Below are positions 25,556 to 34,407 of a stretch of 53,924 nt of DNA, piece after piece. The stretch comes from Sediminibacterium sp. C3 (GTDB taxonomy: Bacteria; Bacteroidota; Bacteroidia; Chitinophagales; Chitinophagaceae): NCBI RefSeq assembly GCF_000508085.1, contig NZ_KI669560.1, positions 129,273 to 183,196 on the forward strand. The letters run 5' to 3'. Positions within the stretch are counted from its first letter, which is position 1. Each line of letters opens with the position of its first letter. The translations under genes and the position numbers were made by a program. Under the pieces are notes generated by a model. That model saw only the letters and a list, made by a program, of their open reading frames with translations. It made no database searches and was not told the origin of the DNA.

Positions 25556-25563
25556 TACTTTTG
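25529..25563 (+). promoter_or_regulatory. promoter of the hem operon
   Basis: TACTTTTG (25556-25563) is an exact TAnnTTTG match 19 nt before the hemA ATG. A TTG (25529-25531) stands 24 nt before it, slightly beyond the usual spacing. The start site would be about 13 nt before hemA. Confidence 0.55.
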
Positions 25564-25582
25564 TTGAAATTGCTCAAATAGG

Positions 25583-26587
25583 ATGGAAAAGTTTCTTGTG
25601 GCTGGAGTCAATTACAAAAAAACTATCGTTAATGTACGCAGTAGATTTTCAATTAGTCATGAAACTATCAAAGAAATTTATGCGCACTTTAAACGTGAGG
25701 GCCGAAGCAATATTATAATACTTTCAACCTGTAATCGCACAGAAATTTATGGATACGAATTAAGTGAAAAGGAGGCTATAAATATATTTCAAAAATACAC
25801 ATCTGCAGATGATATTGATATTGAAGCTCATGTAATTATCAGAAAAGGGCGCGAAGGAATAAAACATTTATTTAAAGTATCATCTGGTCTAGAATCTCAG
25901 ATTATAGGTGATTACGAAATTGCAGGACAGCTCCGCTCCTCTTTTAAAATTGCGAATGAATCGGGTATGACAACCGGTATTTTTCAAAAAATATTTGAAA
26001 CTTCTCTACAGGTAGGTAAAACAGTTAGAACACAAACGAATATTTCTGATGGAACAACATCAACCTCTTACGCAGTCATACAAAAATTGAAAAAATGTGA
26101 ATTCAACTTTTTAAAAATATGTCTCATTGGTTGGGGTAAAATAGGAATAACTACATTTAGAAACATTCGTCAACATCTTCCTGAAGCAGAACTCTCAATT
26201 GTAAATAGATCGGTAGACAAATTATTGTCGCTAAATAATTCACAAATTGAAATCTATTCACTCAATCATATTGAACAAGCACTAAGCCATATTGATATAG
26301 TAATTGTTGCAACAGCTGCAGAAGATTATTTAATAAAAGCATCAATGATTGCAAATACATCGGTAAAAATAATCTTTGATCTTTCAGTTCCATCTAATAT
26401 ATTTCCTGATGTGTATGAATTAGAAGGTTTATCCTTGTACAATGTGGATGATTTATCAATAGAAATTAATCAGAATTTAGAAAGAAGAACCAAAGAAATC
26501 CCAATTGCCGTTAAAATAATCGATACTCATATTGAACAGCTGTATTCTTGGCAGGAAAGAAAAAAAGCAAGAAGTATCTACGCATGA
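25583..26587 (+). CDS. hemA: glutamyl-tRNA reductase, short form
   Basis: HemA reduces glutamyl-tRNA(Glu) to glutamate-1-semialdehyde with NADPH, the first committed step of the C5 heme pathway. The catalytic Cys is at residue 50 in ILSTCNRTEIYG, the same position as in E. coli, and LESQIIGDYEIAGQL and LIGWGKIG (NADPH domain) follow. The protein has 334 residues; typical HemA is about 410-420. It ends just after the NADPH domain linker at WQERKKARSIYA, so most of the C-terminal dimerisation domain is missing. hemC overlaps its stop codon by 4 nt, so this looks like a settled short form, not a recent frameshift. Confidence 0.93.
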   Translation: MEKFLVAGVNYKKTIVNVRSRFSISHETIKEIYAHFKREGRSNIIILSTCNRTEIYGYELSEKEAINIFQKYTSADDIDIEAHVIIRKGREGIKHLFKVSSGLESQIIGDYEIAGQLRSSFKIANESGMTTGIFQKIFETSLQVGKTVRTQTNISDGTTSTSYAVIQKLKKCEFNFLKICLIGWGKIGITTFRNIRQHLPEAELSIVNRSVDKLLSLNNSQIEIYSLNHIEQALSHIDIVIVATAAEDYLIKASMIANTSVKIIFDLSVPSNIFPDVYELEGLSLYNVDDLSIEINQNLERRTKEIPIAVKIIDTHIEQLYSWQERKKARSIYA

Positions 26588-27495
26588 AAACTATTAGAAT
26601 AGGGACACGTACTAGTCCATTAGCAATGTGGCAGGCCAATGCAGTCAAAGATGCATTGTTGAGCAAAGGCTATAGGGCTTTATGTATAGGTATTGAAAGT
26701 TCTGGAGATTTAGACTTGAAAACTCCGCTTTATGCAATGGGTATAGCAGGCGTTTTTACTAAAGAATTAGACACTGCACTCTTGAATGATAAAATTGATA
26801 TTGCTGTACATTCACTAAAAGACGTTCCTACTCTGCTTGCTTCTGGCCTTTCTCTTAGTGCTGTATTACCTAGAGGATCTTTCGAGGATGTGATTGTAAC
26901 TAAATATGCTGTTGACTTTATTGAGAAAGGATTGACCATTGCCTCAAGTAGTATCAGAAGAAAATCACAGTGGCTTGAACGATTTCCTACACATCAAATT
27001 GTTCCTGTTAGGGGAAATATCCAAACCCGCTTGAATAAATTAAATGATCAAAAAGAATTATCAGGAATGATTTTCGCAAAAGCAGGTCTTGAGCGATTGG
27101 GATTATTAAATGAAAATACAACCACTTTAGATTGGATGTTGCCTGCCCCCGCTCAGGGGATTATTGGAGTCATTTGCAGATCAAATGATACAACAATTCA
27201 AGATATCTGTCAAAAAATCAATCATTATCAAACTTTTGTAGCTGCCTTAATAGAAAGAGAGTTTATGTATACTCTCCAAGGAGGTTGCTCTGTACCTGTA
27301 AGTTGTTTAACCAGATTTGAAGACAATAATATATTGATAGAAGGTGCTATACATAGCATAGATGGGACAAAATCATATAGAAGTAAAAAAAGATTAACCA
27401 ATGATCAAATAATAGGGGCTGGTGCTTCTTTTGCGAATGATATGCTGGCAATACCAGGTGCCACTTTATTGATGGAAGAAATTAGAAAGAAATGA
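26584..27495 (+). CDS. hemC: porphobilinogen deaminase
   Basis: HemC joins four porphobilinogen units to hydroxymethylbilane. It is 303 residues from ATG 26584, which overlaps the hemA stop codon as ATGA; the upstream reading frame from 26548 would lie in hemA. The N-terminal RIGTRTSPLAMWQAN, catalytic Asp80 in HSLKDVPT, the arginine-rich SSIRRKSQW substrate site, and the dipyrromethane-cofactor Cys235 in LQGGCSVPVS are all present. Its stop codon overlaps the hemD start by 4 nt. Confidence 0.97.
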   Translation: MKTIRIGTRTSPLAMWQANAVKDALLSKGYRALCIGIESSGDLDLKTPLYAMGIAGVFTKELDTALLNDKIDIAVHSLKDVPTLLASGLSLSAVLPRGSFEDVIVTKYAVDFIEKGLTIASSSIRRKSQWLERFPTHQIVPVRGNIQTRLNKLNDQKELSGMIFAKAGLERLGLLNENTTTLDWMLPAPAQGIIGVICRSNDTTIQDICQKINHYQTFVAALIEREFMYTLQGGCSVPVSCLTRFEDNNILIEGAIHSIDGTKSYRSKKRLTNDQIIGAGASFANDMLAIPGATLLMEEIRKK

Positions 27496-28193
27496 TGGTA
27501 TTGAGTACAAAGCAATTAAACATGGATATCAAGAGAAAGGCCAAAGAAGAATTTGGCTTTAACTTGGTTTGTAAATCATTTACTAAAATTAAAAAAACCG
27601 ATTTTGTTTGTACACCCTTCACGCTAGAATCATATGATAGCTATGCTTTTACAAGTGCAAATGCTGTTCAATACTTTCTTGAAAATATTGATAAAAAATT
27701 ATTAGCCGAAAAAAACATTTTTGCTTTACAGGGTGCAACACGAGATGAACTTTTACTTCGCAATTTAGTACCAAGAATTACTGCCCCAAATGTAAATGAA
27801 TTGGGTAAATTAATTAAGCTGAACAAAGCAGTTTTAAATATTCAAAAAATTCTTCACCCAATTGGGAATCTTACGCTGCCCGATTTAAGATATGTAGTTA
27901 CAGGTTCAGGAATGTCTTATCAAGATCTTACTGTCTATCAAACCGAATTAAATCCAATACCGGTAGATGCTATTCCATTTGAAGCAATTCTATTTTTTAG
28001 CCCCAGTGCAATTGACAGTTTCTCCTTCGCAAATAGATTTTCTTCAGAAAGAATATATATATGCATTGGCAATACAACTTTTACGCGCCTTCAATACTAT
28101 ACGGATACCTATAATGCAGTGATTGCGAAAAATCCAACGCCTGAAGCCATGTTAATGGCCTTATATAAAAAAATGAAATATGATAAAAAATAA
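27492..28193 (+). CDS. hemD: uroporphyrinogen-III synthase
   Basis: HemD closes hydroxymethylbilane to uroporphyrinogen III, inverting ring D. HemD is always poorly conserved. Support comes from the 233-residue length, the two-lobed pattern with [10 protein letters not shown] in the first lobe and [12 protein letters not shown] in the second, the ICIGNTTF motif and KNPTPEAM near the end, and the position between hemC and hemE. It overlaps hemC by 4 nt and hemE by 14 nt. Base composition is very A+T-rich, as in the rest of the cluster. Confidence 0.9.
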   Translation: MMVLSTKQLNMDIKRKAKEEFGFNLVCKSFTKIKKTDFVCTPFTLESYDSYAFTSANAVQYFLENIDKKLLAEKNIFALQGATRDELLLRNLVPRITAPNVNELGKLIKLNKAVLNIQKILHPIGNLTLPDLRYVVTGSGMSYQDLTVYQTELNPIPVDAIPFEAILFFSPSAIDSFSFANRFSSERIYICIGNTTFTRLQYYTDTYNAVIAKNPTPEAMLMALYKKMKYDKK

Positions 28194-29202
28194 CCTGTTT
28201 TTAAGTGCTTTAAAAGGAAATGTGGTAGAGCGCCCCCCGGTATGGATGATGCGTCAAGCCGGAAGATATCTACCAGAGTATATTGCACTAAGAAAAAAAT
28301 ATGATTTTTTCACTCGTGTACAGACACCTGAATTAGCTGCCGAAATTACAGTTCAGCCTATTGACATAATTGGAACAGATGCTGCCATATTATTTTCAGA
28401 TATTTTGGTTGTTCCACAAGCAATGGGCTTAGAAGTGCAAATGGTAGAAACAAAGGGGCCAATACTACCAAAAACAATATCAACTTCGGCTGATCTTGCA
28501 GCTTTAATTGTAAATGAAGCAGCAGAAAGTCTTTCTTATGTTTATGAAGCAATCAAGGTTACAAAACAAAAGTTAGACAATCGAGTACCATTAATTGGAT
28601 TTGCCGGAGCTCCATTTACCATTCTTTGTTATATGGTAGAAGGAAAGGGTTCAAAATCTTTTGATAAAGCAAAACAATTCTGCTTCTCCCTGCCAGAATT
28701 GGCACATGACCTTTTAACAAGAATAACGGAGGTTACCATTCAATATTTGAGAAATCAAATTAAAGCAGGGGTTGATTGTGTACAGATTTTTGATAGTTGG
28801 AGCGGACTACTTTCTCCAAATGATTTTAAAGAATTTGCTCAGCCTTATTTACTTAAAATAGCAAATGCACTTAGAGGGGAATCACCTGTTATTCTTTTTC
28901 CGAAAGGGAGTTGGTATGCGTTAGAAGATTTATCTGATTTAAATATAGCTGCTTTAGGCATAGACTGGACAATCCATCCAGCATTAGCGCGAAGTCTAAC
29001 ACATAACAAAGTTACACTACAAGGAAATTTTGATCCCAACCATTTGCTAAAACCGATTAGTGAAATTGAAAAAGAAGTAAAACAAATGATAGATGCATTT
29101 GGGAAAGACAGATATATCGTGAATCTGGGTCATGGCATATTACCCAATGTGCCAGTTGAACATGCAAAAGCTTTTGTACAGGCTGTTAAATCTTACAAAT
29201 AA
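28180..29202 (+). CDS. hemE: uroporphyrinogen decarboxylase
   Basis: HemE removes four carboxyl groups to form coproporphyrinogen III. The 340-residue protein has the signature [15 protein letters not shown], in which the arginines bind the substrate carboxylates, then [24 protein letters not shown] sequence with the conserved Asp, [27 protein letters not shown] and the C-terminal [15 protein letters not shown]. It begins 14 nt inside hemD and ends 14 nt before hemB. Confidence 0.97.
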   Translation: MIKNNLFLSALKGNVVERPPVWMMRQAGRYLPEYIALRKKYDFFTRVQTPELAAEITVQPIDIIGTDAAILFSDILVVPQAMGLEVQMVETKGPILPKTISTSADLAALIVNEAAESLSYVYEAIKVTKQKLDNRVPLIGFAGAPFTILCYMVEGKGSKSFDKAKQFCFSLPELAHDLLTRITEVTIQYLRNQIKAGVDCVQIFDSWSGLLSPNDFKEFAQPYLLKIANALRGESPVILFPKGSWYALEDLSDLNIAALGIDWTIHPALARSLTHNKVTLQGNFDPNHLLKPISEIEKEVKQMIDAFGKDRYIVNLGHGILPNVPVEHAKAFVQAVKSYK

Positions 29203-29216
29203 AAAAGGTAGAAATT

Positions 29217-30191
29217 ATGATCCATCGCCCAAGAATACTTCGCGCATCTGCTTCAATACGAAAAATTGTTCAGGAGACAATTTTACAACCGCAAAATTTA
29301 ATTGCTCCGCTTTTTATTGTTGAAGGTGAAAATATTGAAGAAGAAATTCCATCTCTTCCAGGTTATTATCGGCGAAGCTTAGACAAAACATTGGAGGAGG
29401 TATTTGTTTTATTCAATTTAGGAATACGATCTATTCTAATATTCATAAAATGTCCTGATGAAAGAAAAGATAATGAAGGAAAAGAAGCCCTACGTGCTGA
29501 GGGATTAATGCAAACGGCCATAAGAGCAATTAGAAAACATATCCCGGAAATGATTATCATGACAGATATTGCTTTAGACCCCTATTCCATGTATGGCCAT
29601 GATGGAATCGTGAAAGACCAGGAAATTGATAATGATACAACCATTAAAATATTGGCAAAAATGGCAGTTAGTCATGCACAAGCAGGAGCTCATTTTGTTG
29701 CTCCCAGTGATATGATGGATGGTAGAATTGCTGCGCTTCGTCAGTCGCTAGAAAATGCAGGATTTCATAATACAGGTATCATGAGTTATAGTGCAAAATA
29801 TGCTTCCTGTTTTTATGGTCCATTTAGGGATGCACTTGATTCAGCTCCTGGATTTGGTGATAAAAAAACATATCAGATGGATCCGGCCAATAGAAAAGAA
29901 GCCATTAAAGAGGTTCTTTTAGATGTTCACGAAGGTGCTGATATTGTTATGGTTAAGCCTGCTCTGTCTTATCTGGATATTATTCGAGAAGTAAAAAATG
30001 CCACTAATATTCCGGTAAGCGCTTATCATGTGAGTGGTGAATATGCAATGATTAAAGCGGCTGCTCAAAAAGGCTGGCTGAATGAAGATCAAGCTATAAT
30101 GGAAACTACTTTAAGCATAAAAAGAGCAGGTGCAGACCTAATAGCCTCCTATTTCTCTAAAGATATTATTCGCATTTTAAATAATCTATAA
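29217..30191 (+). CDS. hemB: delta-aminolevulinic acid dehydratase, zinc-cysteine-free type
   Basis: HemB condenses two aminolevulinate molecules to porphobilinogen. The 324-residue protein has both Schiff-base lysines: Lys194 in SYSAKYASCFYGPFRDA and Lys247 in IVMVKPALSYLDI. At the metal site it reads TDIALDPYSMYGHDG, so the three zinc-binding cysteines of the E. coli/animal type are replaced by Ala and Asp. This marks the magnesium-type enzyme known in plants and many bacteria. It sits 14 nt after hemE and 1 nt before hemL. Confidence 0.97.
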   Translation: MIHRPRILRASASIRKIVQETILQPQNLIAPLFIVEGENIEEEIPSLPGYYRRSLDKTLEEVFVLFNLGIRSILIFIKCPDERKDNEGKEALRAEGLMQTAIRAIRKHIPEMIIMTDIALDPYSMYGHDGIVKDQEIDNDTTIKILAKMAVSHAQAGAHFVAPSDMMDGRIAALRQSLENAGFHNTGIMSYSAKYASCFYGPFRDALDSAPGFGDKKTYQMDPANRKEAIKEVLLDVHEGADIVMVKPALSYLDIIREVKNATNIPVSAYHVSGEYAMIKAAAQKGWLNEDQAIMETTLSIKRAGADLIASYFSKDIIRILNNL

Positions 30192-30192
30192 A

Positions 30193-31479
30193 ATGAATTT
30201 GATTAGTAATAGGCAAAAGAGTGAGGATTTATTTTCTTATGCAAAACTTTCAATTCCAGGCGGGGTAAATTCTCCAGTACGTGCATTTAAAAGTGTAGGC
30301 GGGAATCCAGTTTTTATGGAAAATGCAGAAGGAGCCTACATTTATGATGCTGATGGAAATAGTTATATAGATTATATAAATTCATGGGGTCCTATGATCT
30401 TAGGGCATAATCATCCAGTAGTAGTAGAGGCGGTAAAATCACAAGCCACAAAAGCGTTTTCCTTTGGTGCACCAACAGAAATGGAGACAAAGATGGCAGA
30501 ATTAGTAAAGTCATTGGTGCAAAATGTTGAACTAATCCGTTTTGTCAGCAGTGGAACAGAAGCATGTATGAGTGCTTTACGTTTGGCAAGAGGATATACT
30601 GGAAAAAATAAGTTTATCAAGTTTGAAGGTTGCTATCATGGACACGCAGATCCCTTTTTGGTGAAAGCTGGAAGCGGAGTTGCAACATTTGACATACAAA
30701 CGGTACCAGGCATTCCAGCGGGAGCAGCAATGGATACACTAACCGCAAAGTATAATGACCTGGACGGAGTTATTTCTTTATTTGAACAGAATAAAGATGA
30801 AATAGCGGCCGTTATCATAGAACCAGTAGCAGGTAATATGGGTTGTGTGTTACCGAAAGTAGGTTTCTTAGAAGGGTTGAGAAGTTTATGTACAGCTCAC
30901 AATACAGTGCTCATTTTTGATGAAGTAATGACAGGTTTTAGATTAGCTGCTGGAGGTGCTCAGGAAAAATTAAATATAAAAGCCGACCTTATAACATTTG
31001 GTAAAATTATTGGAGGCGGACTTCCTGTTGGGGCATTTGGAGGGAAAAAAGAAATAATGGAATGTTTGGCTCCACTTGGAAAGGTTTACCAGGCGGGCAC
31101 ACTAAGTGGAAACCCTTTGGCTATGGCAGCAGGAATTGCAACGCTATCAATGTTAAAGAGTAACCCTTTGTGTTATAATCAACTTGAAGTCAAAACAATT
31201 CAATTAGCTAATGGAATACAAAATACCTTTTCAACAAAAGGAATCCCTGTAGTAGTAAACCAATTGGGGAGCATGATTAGTGTTTTCTTTTCTGAGCATC
31301 CAATAAACAACTTTGATGATGCATTAGCAACAGATATCCCTCTTTTTAATCGTTTCTTTCACCATATGCTCAATCAGGGTATCTATCTTCCACCTGCAGC
31401 ATTTGAAACCTGGTTTGTCTCTACAGCAATCTCAGATTCAGAAATTGACCGAACTATCCTAGCCTTAAAATCATTTTAA
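30193..31479 (+). CDS. hemL: glutamate-1-semialdehyde 2,1-aminomutase
   Basis: HemL isomerises glutamate-1-semialdehyde to 5-aminolevulinate, completing the C5 route begun by HemA. The 428-residue PLP enzyme shows the start motif IPGGVNSPVRAFKSVGG, the cofactor region VSSGTEACMSALRLARG, the Asp in LIFDEVMTGFR, and the Schiff-base Lys271 in TFGKIIGGGLPVGAFGG. It has one intervening base from hemB and directly abuts hemN. Confidence 0.97.
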   Translation: MNLISNRQKSEDLFSYAKLSIPGGVNSPVRAFKSVGGNPVFMENAEGAYIYDADGNSYIDYINSWGPMILGHNHPVVVEAVKSQATKAFSFGAPTEMETKMAELVKSLVQNVELIRFVSSGTEACMSALRLARGYTGKNKFIKFEGCYHGHADPFLVKAGSGVATFDIQTVPGIPAGAAMDTLTAKYNDLDGVISLFEQNKDEIAAVIIEPVAGNMGCVLPKVGFLEGLRSLCTAHNTVLIFDEVMTGFRLAAGGAQEKLNIKADLITFGKIIGGGLPVGAFGGKKEIMECLAPLGKVYQAGTLSGNPLAMAAGIATLSMLKSNPLCYNQLEVKTIQLANGIQNTFSTKGIPVVVNQLGSMISVFFSEHPINNFDDALATDIPLFNRFFHHMLNQGIYLPPAAFETWFVSTAISDSEIDRTILALKSF

Positions 31480-32844
31480 ATGAAAAAAGACCTTATTGAG
31501 TTATTAAATAAATACGACGTTCCGGTACCCAGATACACGAGTTACCCAACGGTACCTTACTGGAATAAACAAGCATTTAATACTGATAAATGGTTAGAAA
31601 TAATCAAGAAAAGATTTGTAAATGAGCAAAATGAATTATCCCTTTATATTCATTTACCATTTTGTGAAGAGTTATGTACATATTGTGCCTGTAATAAAAG
31701 AATCACTAAGAACCATAGTACTGAAGCACCATATATTGAAGCTGTTTTAAAAGAATGGGAAATGTACTTGAACGTGTTCCCAGGCAACCCTATTATTCGT
31801 GAGATTCATCTTGGTGGGGGGACACCTACATTTTTTTCACCTGAACATTTGAAAAAATTAATTCAGGGGTTAGTCAAAGATTTTAAGATTTTCAAAGATC
31901 ATGAATTCAGCATAGAAGTTCATCCTAATTACTCAACATTTGAGCATTTGCAAGCGCTTCGATCCGTTGGTTTCAATCGTATTAGCTTGGGTGTACAGGA
32001 TTTTAATTATGATGTACAATATATAATCAACCGAATACAAACATTTGAAGAAACGAAAAGAGTAATTGATGAAGCTCGTCAATTGGGTTTTGAAAGTGTA
32101 AATCTTGATCTTATTTATGGCTTGCCTAAGCAAACACTTTCCTCAATTGAATACACGATAGAACAAACAAAATTATTAATGCCCGACAGAATAGCTTTTT
32201 ATTCGTATGCACATGTTCCATGGAAATCTAAAGGACAACGCAGATATAGTGATGAAGATGTACCAGCTGCTGCAGAAAAAATTGCTATGTATAGCTTGGG
32301 GAATGCCATGTTGAGTGAAGCAGGTTTCAAAAGCATTGGTATGGATCATTTTGCATTGCCTTCTGACAAATTAGTAAAATCATATAACAATGGCAGCTTA
32401 CACAGAAACTTTATGGGCTATACTACAACAAATAATAAATTATTAGTTGGCTTAGGCACCTCCAGTATAAGTGATAGTTGGGAAGCATTTGCCCAAAATG
32501 ATAAAGAAGTTGAGTCTTATCAGGATAAAATTAATTCTGGTAATTGGGCTTTTGTTAGTGGTCATATTTTATCAGACTTAGATATTAAGATTCGCAAACT
32601 GATAATAGACATAATGTGTCAGGGGAATTTAGCATTAGATACTTCATTTTTTTCAGAACAGCACCTTTTTTATATACAGAAAAAATGGAATGAAATGGAA
32701 GAAGATGGATTAATCAACTGGAATGAATTAAGATTATTCGTACAACCAGAAGGAAGATTATTCATTAGAAATATCACATCAGTTATAGATCAATATCTAT
32801 TTGAAGCAGGTATATCAAAAAATCAATTCAGTAAAGCTTTGTAA
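31480..32844 (+). CDS. hemN: oxygen-independent coproporphyrinogen III dehydrogenase
   Basis: HemN is a radical-SAM enzyme that decarboxylates two propionates of coproporphyrinogen III without oxygen. The 454-residue protein has the HemN-specific cluster motif CxxxCxxCxC at Cys62, Cys66, Cys69 and Cys71 (LPFCEELCTYCACN), plus LGGGTPTF, ISLGVQDFN and the DLIYGLPKQT motif. The fourth cysteine and the length distinguish true HemN from the HemW chaperones. No oxygen-dependent HemF lies in the window. The start abuts the hemL stop. Confidence 0.96.
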   Translation: MKKDLIELLNKYDVPVPRYTSYPTVPYWNKQAFNTDKWLEIIKKRFVNEQNELSLYIHLPFCEELCTYCACNKRITKNHSTEAPYIEAVLKEWEMYLNVFPGNPIIREIHLGGGTPTFFSPEHLKKLIQGLVKDFKIFKDHEFSIEVHPNYSTFEHLQALRSVGFNRISLGVQDFNYDVQYIINRIQTFEETKRVIDEARQLGFESVNLDLIYGLPKQTLSSIEYTIEQTKLLMPDRIAFYSYAHVPWKSKGQRRYSDEDVPAAAEKIAMYSLGNAMLSEAGFKSIGMDHFALPSDKLVKSYNNGSLHRNFMGYTTTNNKLLVGLGTSSISDSWEAFAQNDKEVESYQDKINSGNWAFVSGHILSDLDIKIRKLIIDIMCQGNLALDTSFFSEQHLFYIQKKWNEMEEDGLINWNELRLFVQPEGRLFIRNITSVIDQYLFEAGISKNQFSKAL

Positions 32845-32848
32845 TACA

Positions 32849-33871
32849 ATGGGAAAGAAAATTTTATTGCTTGGAAATCTAGGATCCCCTAATACTCCTA
32901 CTACAGAAGATGTTCGAAGATATCTAGATGAATTTCTGATGGATGAACGAGTAATCGATATTCCATTTCTATTAAGATATATTTTGGTTAAGGGAATAAT
33001 TGTGCCTTTCCGAGCTCCGAAAAGTGCAAAGAAATATAAAACCATTTGGACAAAAGCAGGTTCACCATTGATAACAATAACCAATCAATTAGCTGCATTA
33101 GTTCAAGAAAAAACAAGCATGCCGGTTTATGTTTGTATGCGTTATGCTAATCCAACTCCAAAATTTTCCTTAGATGCCATTCAACGAGAACATCCTGATG
33201 CAGAAGAGGTGATTTTTCTCCCCTTATATCCACATTATGCCATGAGTAGCTATGAAACAGCTGTTGAGCACGTTAAAGCAAATCATGAGCAAGGGAGTTA
33301 TTCTTTTAAGCTTTCAGTTATCAAGCCCTATTACAAAGATGAAAAATATATACATGCTTTAGCTGAATCCATTCGTCCATTCTTGAAAGAAAAATACGAC
33401 CATATATTATTTAGTTATCATGGCATTCCGGTTCGACATCTCAAAAAAACGGATTCAACAAAAAAACATTGTATTACTTGTGATAATTGTTGTAATACAG
33501 CTTCAGAAGCACATGAAGTATGTTATCGTCATCAAGTAAAAGTTACAACTGAACTTGTAGCTCAAAAACTAGGCATAAAAGAAAACGAATTTAGTTTATC
33601 ATTTCAATCGCGCCTGGGTAGTGATAAGTGGCTACAGCCTTATACAGCTGAGCAGTTGAAGCAATTTCCCCAAAAAGGAATTAAAAATCTACTTGTTGTT
33701 TCACCCGCATTTGTAAGTGATTGTTTGGAGACACTAGAAGAAATACATGTTGAAGGCAAAGAAGAATTTGAAGAAAGTGGAGGAGAACATTTTGTAACTG
33801 TTCCTTGTCTCAATACCGATACATTATGGATTGAAGCTATTGATCATTTAATTAAAAAACATCTGTCATGA
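32849..33871 (+). CDS. hemH: ferrochelatase
   Basis: HemH inserts ferrous iron into a porphyrin to make heme. It is 340 residues from ATG 32849, 4 nt after the hemN stop; the longer frame from 32801 would overlap hemN. It shows LLGNLGSPNTPTTEDV at the start, the catalytic His in FSYHGIPVRHL, FQSRLGSDKWLQPYT, and the VVSPAFVSDCLETLEEI signature with the conserved Glu. A Cys-rich insert (CITCDNCC then CYRHQ) follows the His, as in other Bacteroidota enzymes. hemJ overlaps its stop codon by 4 nt. Confidence 0.96.
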   Translation: MGKKILLLGNLGSPNTPTTEDVRRYLDEFLMDERVIDIPFLLRYILVKGIIVPFRAPKSAKKYKTIWTKAGSPLITITNQLAALVQEKTSMPVYVCMRYANPTPKFSLDAIQREHPDAEEVIFLPLYPHYAMSSYETAVEHVKANHEQGSYSFKLSVIKPYYKDEKYIHALAESIRPFLKEKYDHILFSYHGIPVRHLKKTDSTKKHCITCDNCCNTASEAHEVCYRHQVKVTTELVAQKLGIKENEFSLSFQSRLGSDKWLQPYTAEQLKQFPQKGIKNLLVVSPAFVSDCLETLEEIHVEGKEEFEESGGEHFVTVPCLNTDTLWIEAIDHLIKKHLS

Positions 33872-34392
33872 GCTTTTTTTATATAAAAGCTTTACATATA
33901 ATTTTTGTAGTCACCTGGTTTAGTGGAATGTTTTATTTATGTAGGCTCTTTATTTATCAGCGTGAAGCAATAGGCAAATCTGAGATAGAAAAAAATATTC
34001 TGCTATCTCAATTTGAAATTATGACAAAGAGACTGTTATATGCCATAACATTACCCTCAGCAGTAATTACATTAGTACTTGGCACTTCGCTTCTTTCTTA
34101 TTATCCTGTAATTCCTGGTTGGCTATGGATTAAAATTTCATTTGTTGTATTACTATTTATTTACCATTTATCGTTACATGTTATTTATAAAAAACATTCA
34201 AAAAGAATTTTCATTTATACAAGCCAGCAGTTACGGCTATGGAATGAAGTGCCGACTGTATTATTAATGTCAATAGTTATGCTAGTAGTTGTAAGAGAAA
34301 AGATGAGTTTGGTTTATGGGCTAATGGGAATTGTGGGATTAAGTTCAATAATAATTATCACGATTAAGATTTATAAAGTAATAAGAAATTAA
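33868..34392 (+). CDS. hemJ: protoporphyrinogen IX oxidase HemJ
   Basis: HemJ oxidises protoporphyrinogen IX to protoporphyrin IX in the membrane. The 174-residue protein has four to five membrane helices and the family start KALHIIFVVTWFSGMFYLCRL with the conserved His10, then EIMTKRLLYAITLPSA and WLWIKISFVVLLFIYH. It replaces the HemG/HemY-type oxidases. Placement after hemH with a 4-nt overlap supports the call strongly. It is the last gene of the operon; a convergent gene ends 15 nt later with no clear terminator between. Confidence 0.93.
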   Translation: MSFFYIKALHIIFVVTWFSGMFYLCRLFIYQREAIGKSEIEKNILLSQFEIMTKRLLYAITLPSAVITLVLGTSLLSYYPVIPGWLWIKISFVVLLFIYHLSLHVIYKKHSKRIFIYTSQQLRLWNEVPTVLLMSIVMLVVVREKMSLVYGLMGIVGLSSIIIITIKIYKVIRN

Positions 34393-34407
34393 ACTTGCAT
34401 AGTATAA

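Noticed and set aside
34393..34407. terminator between hemJ and the convergent glycosidase
   Set aside because: The 15-nt gap and its surroundings show no hairpin with a T-run.
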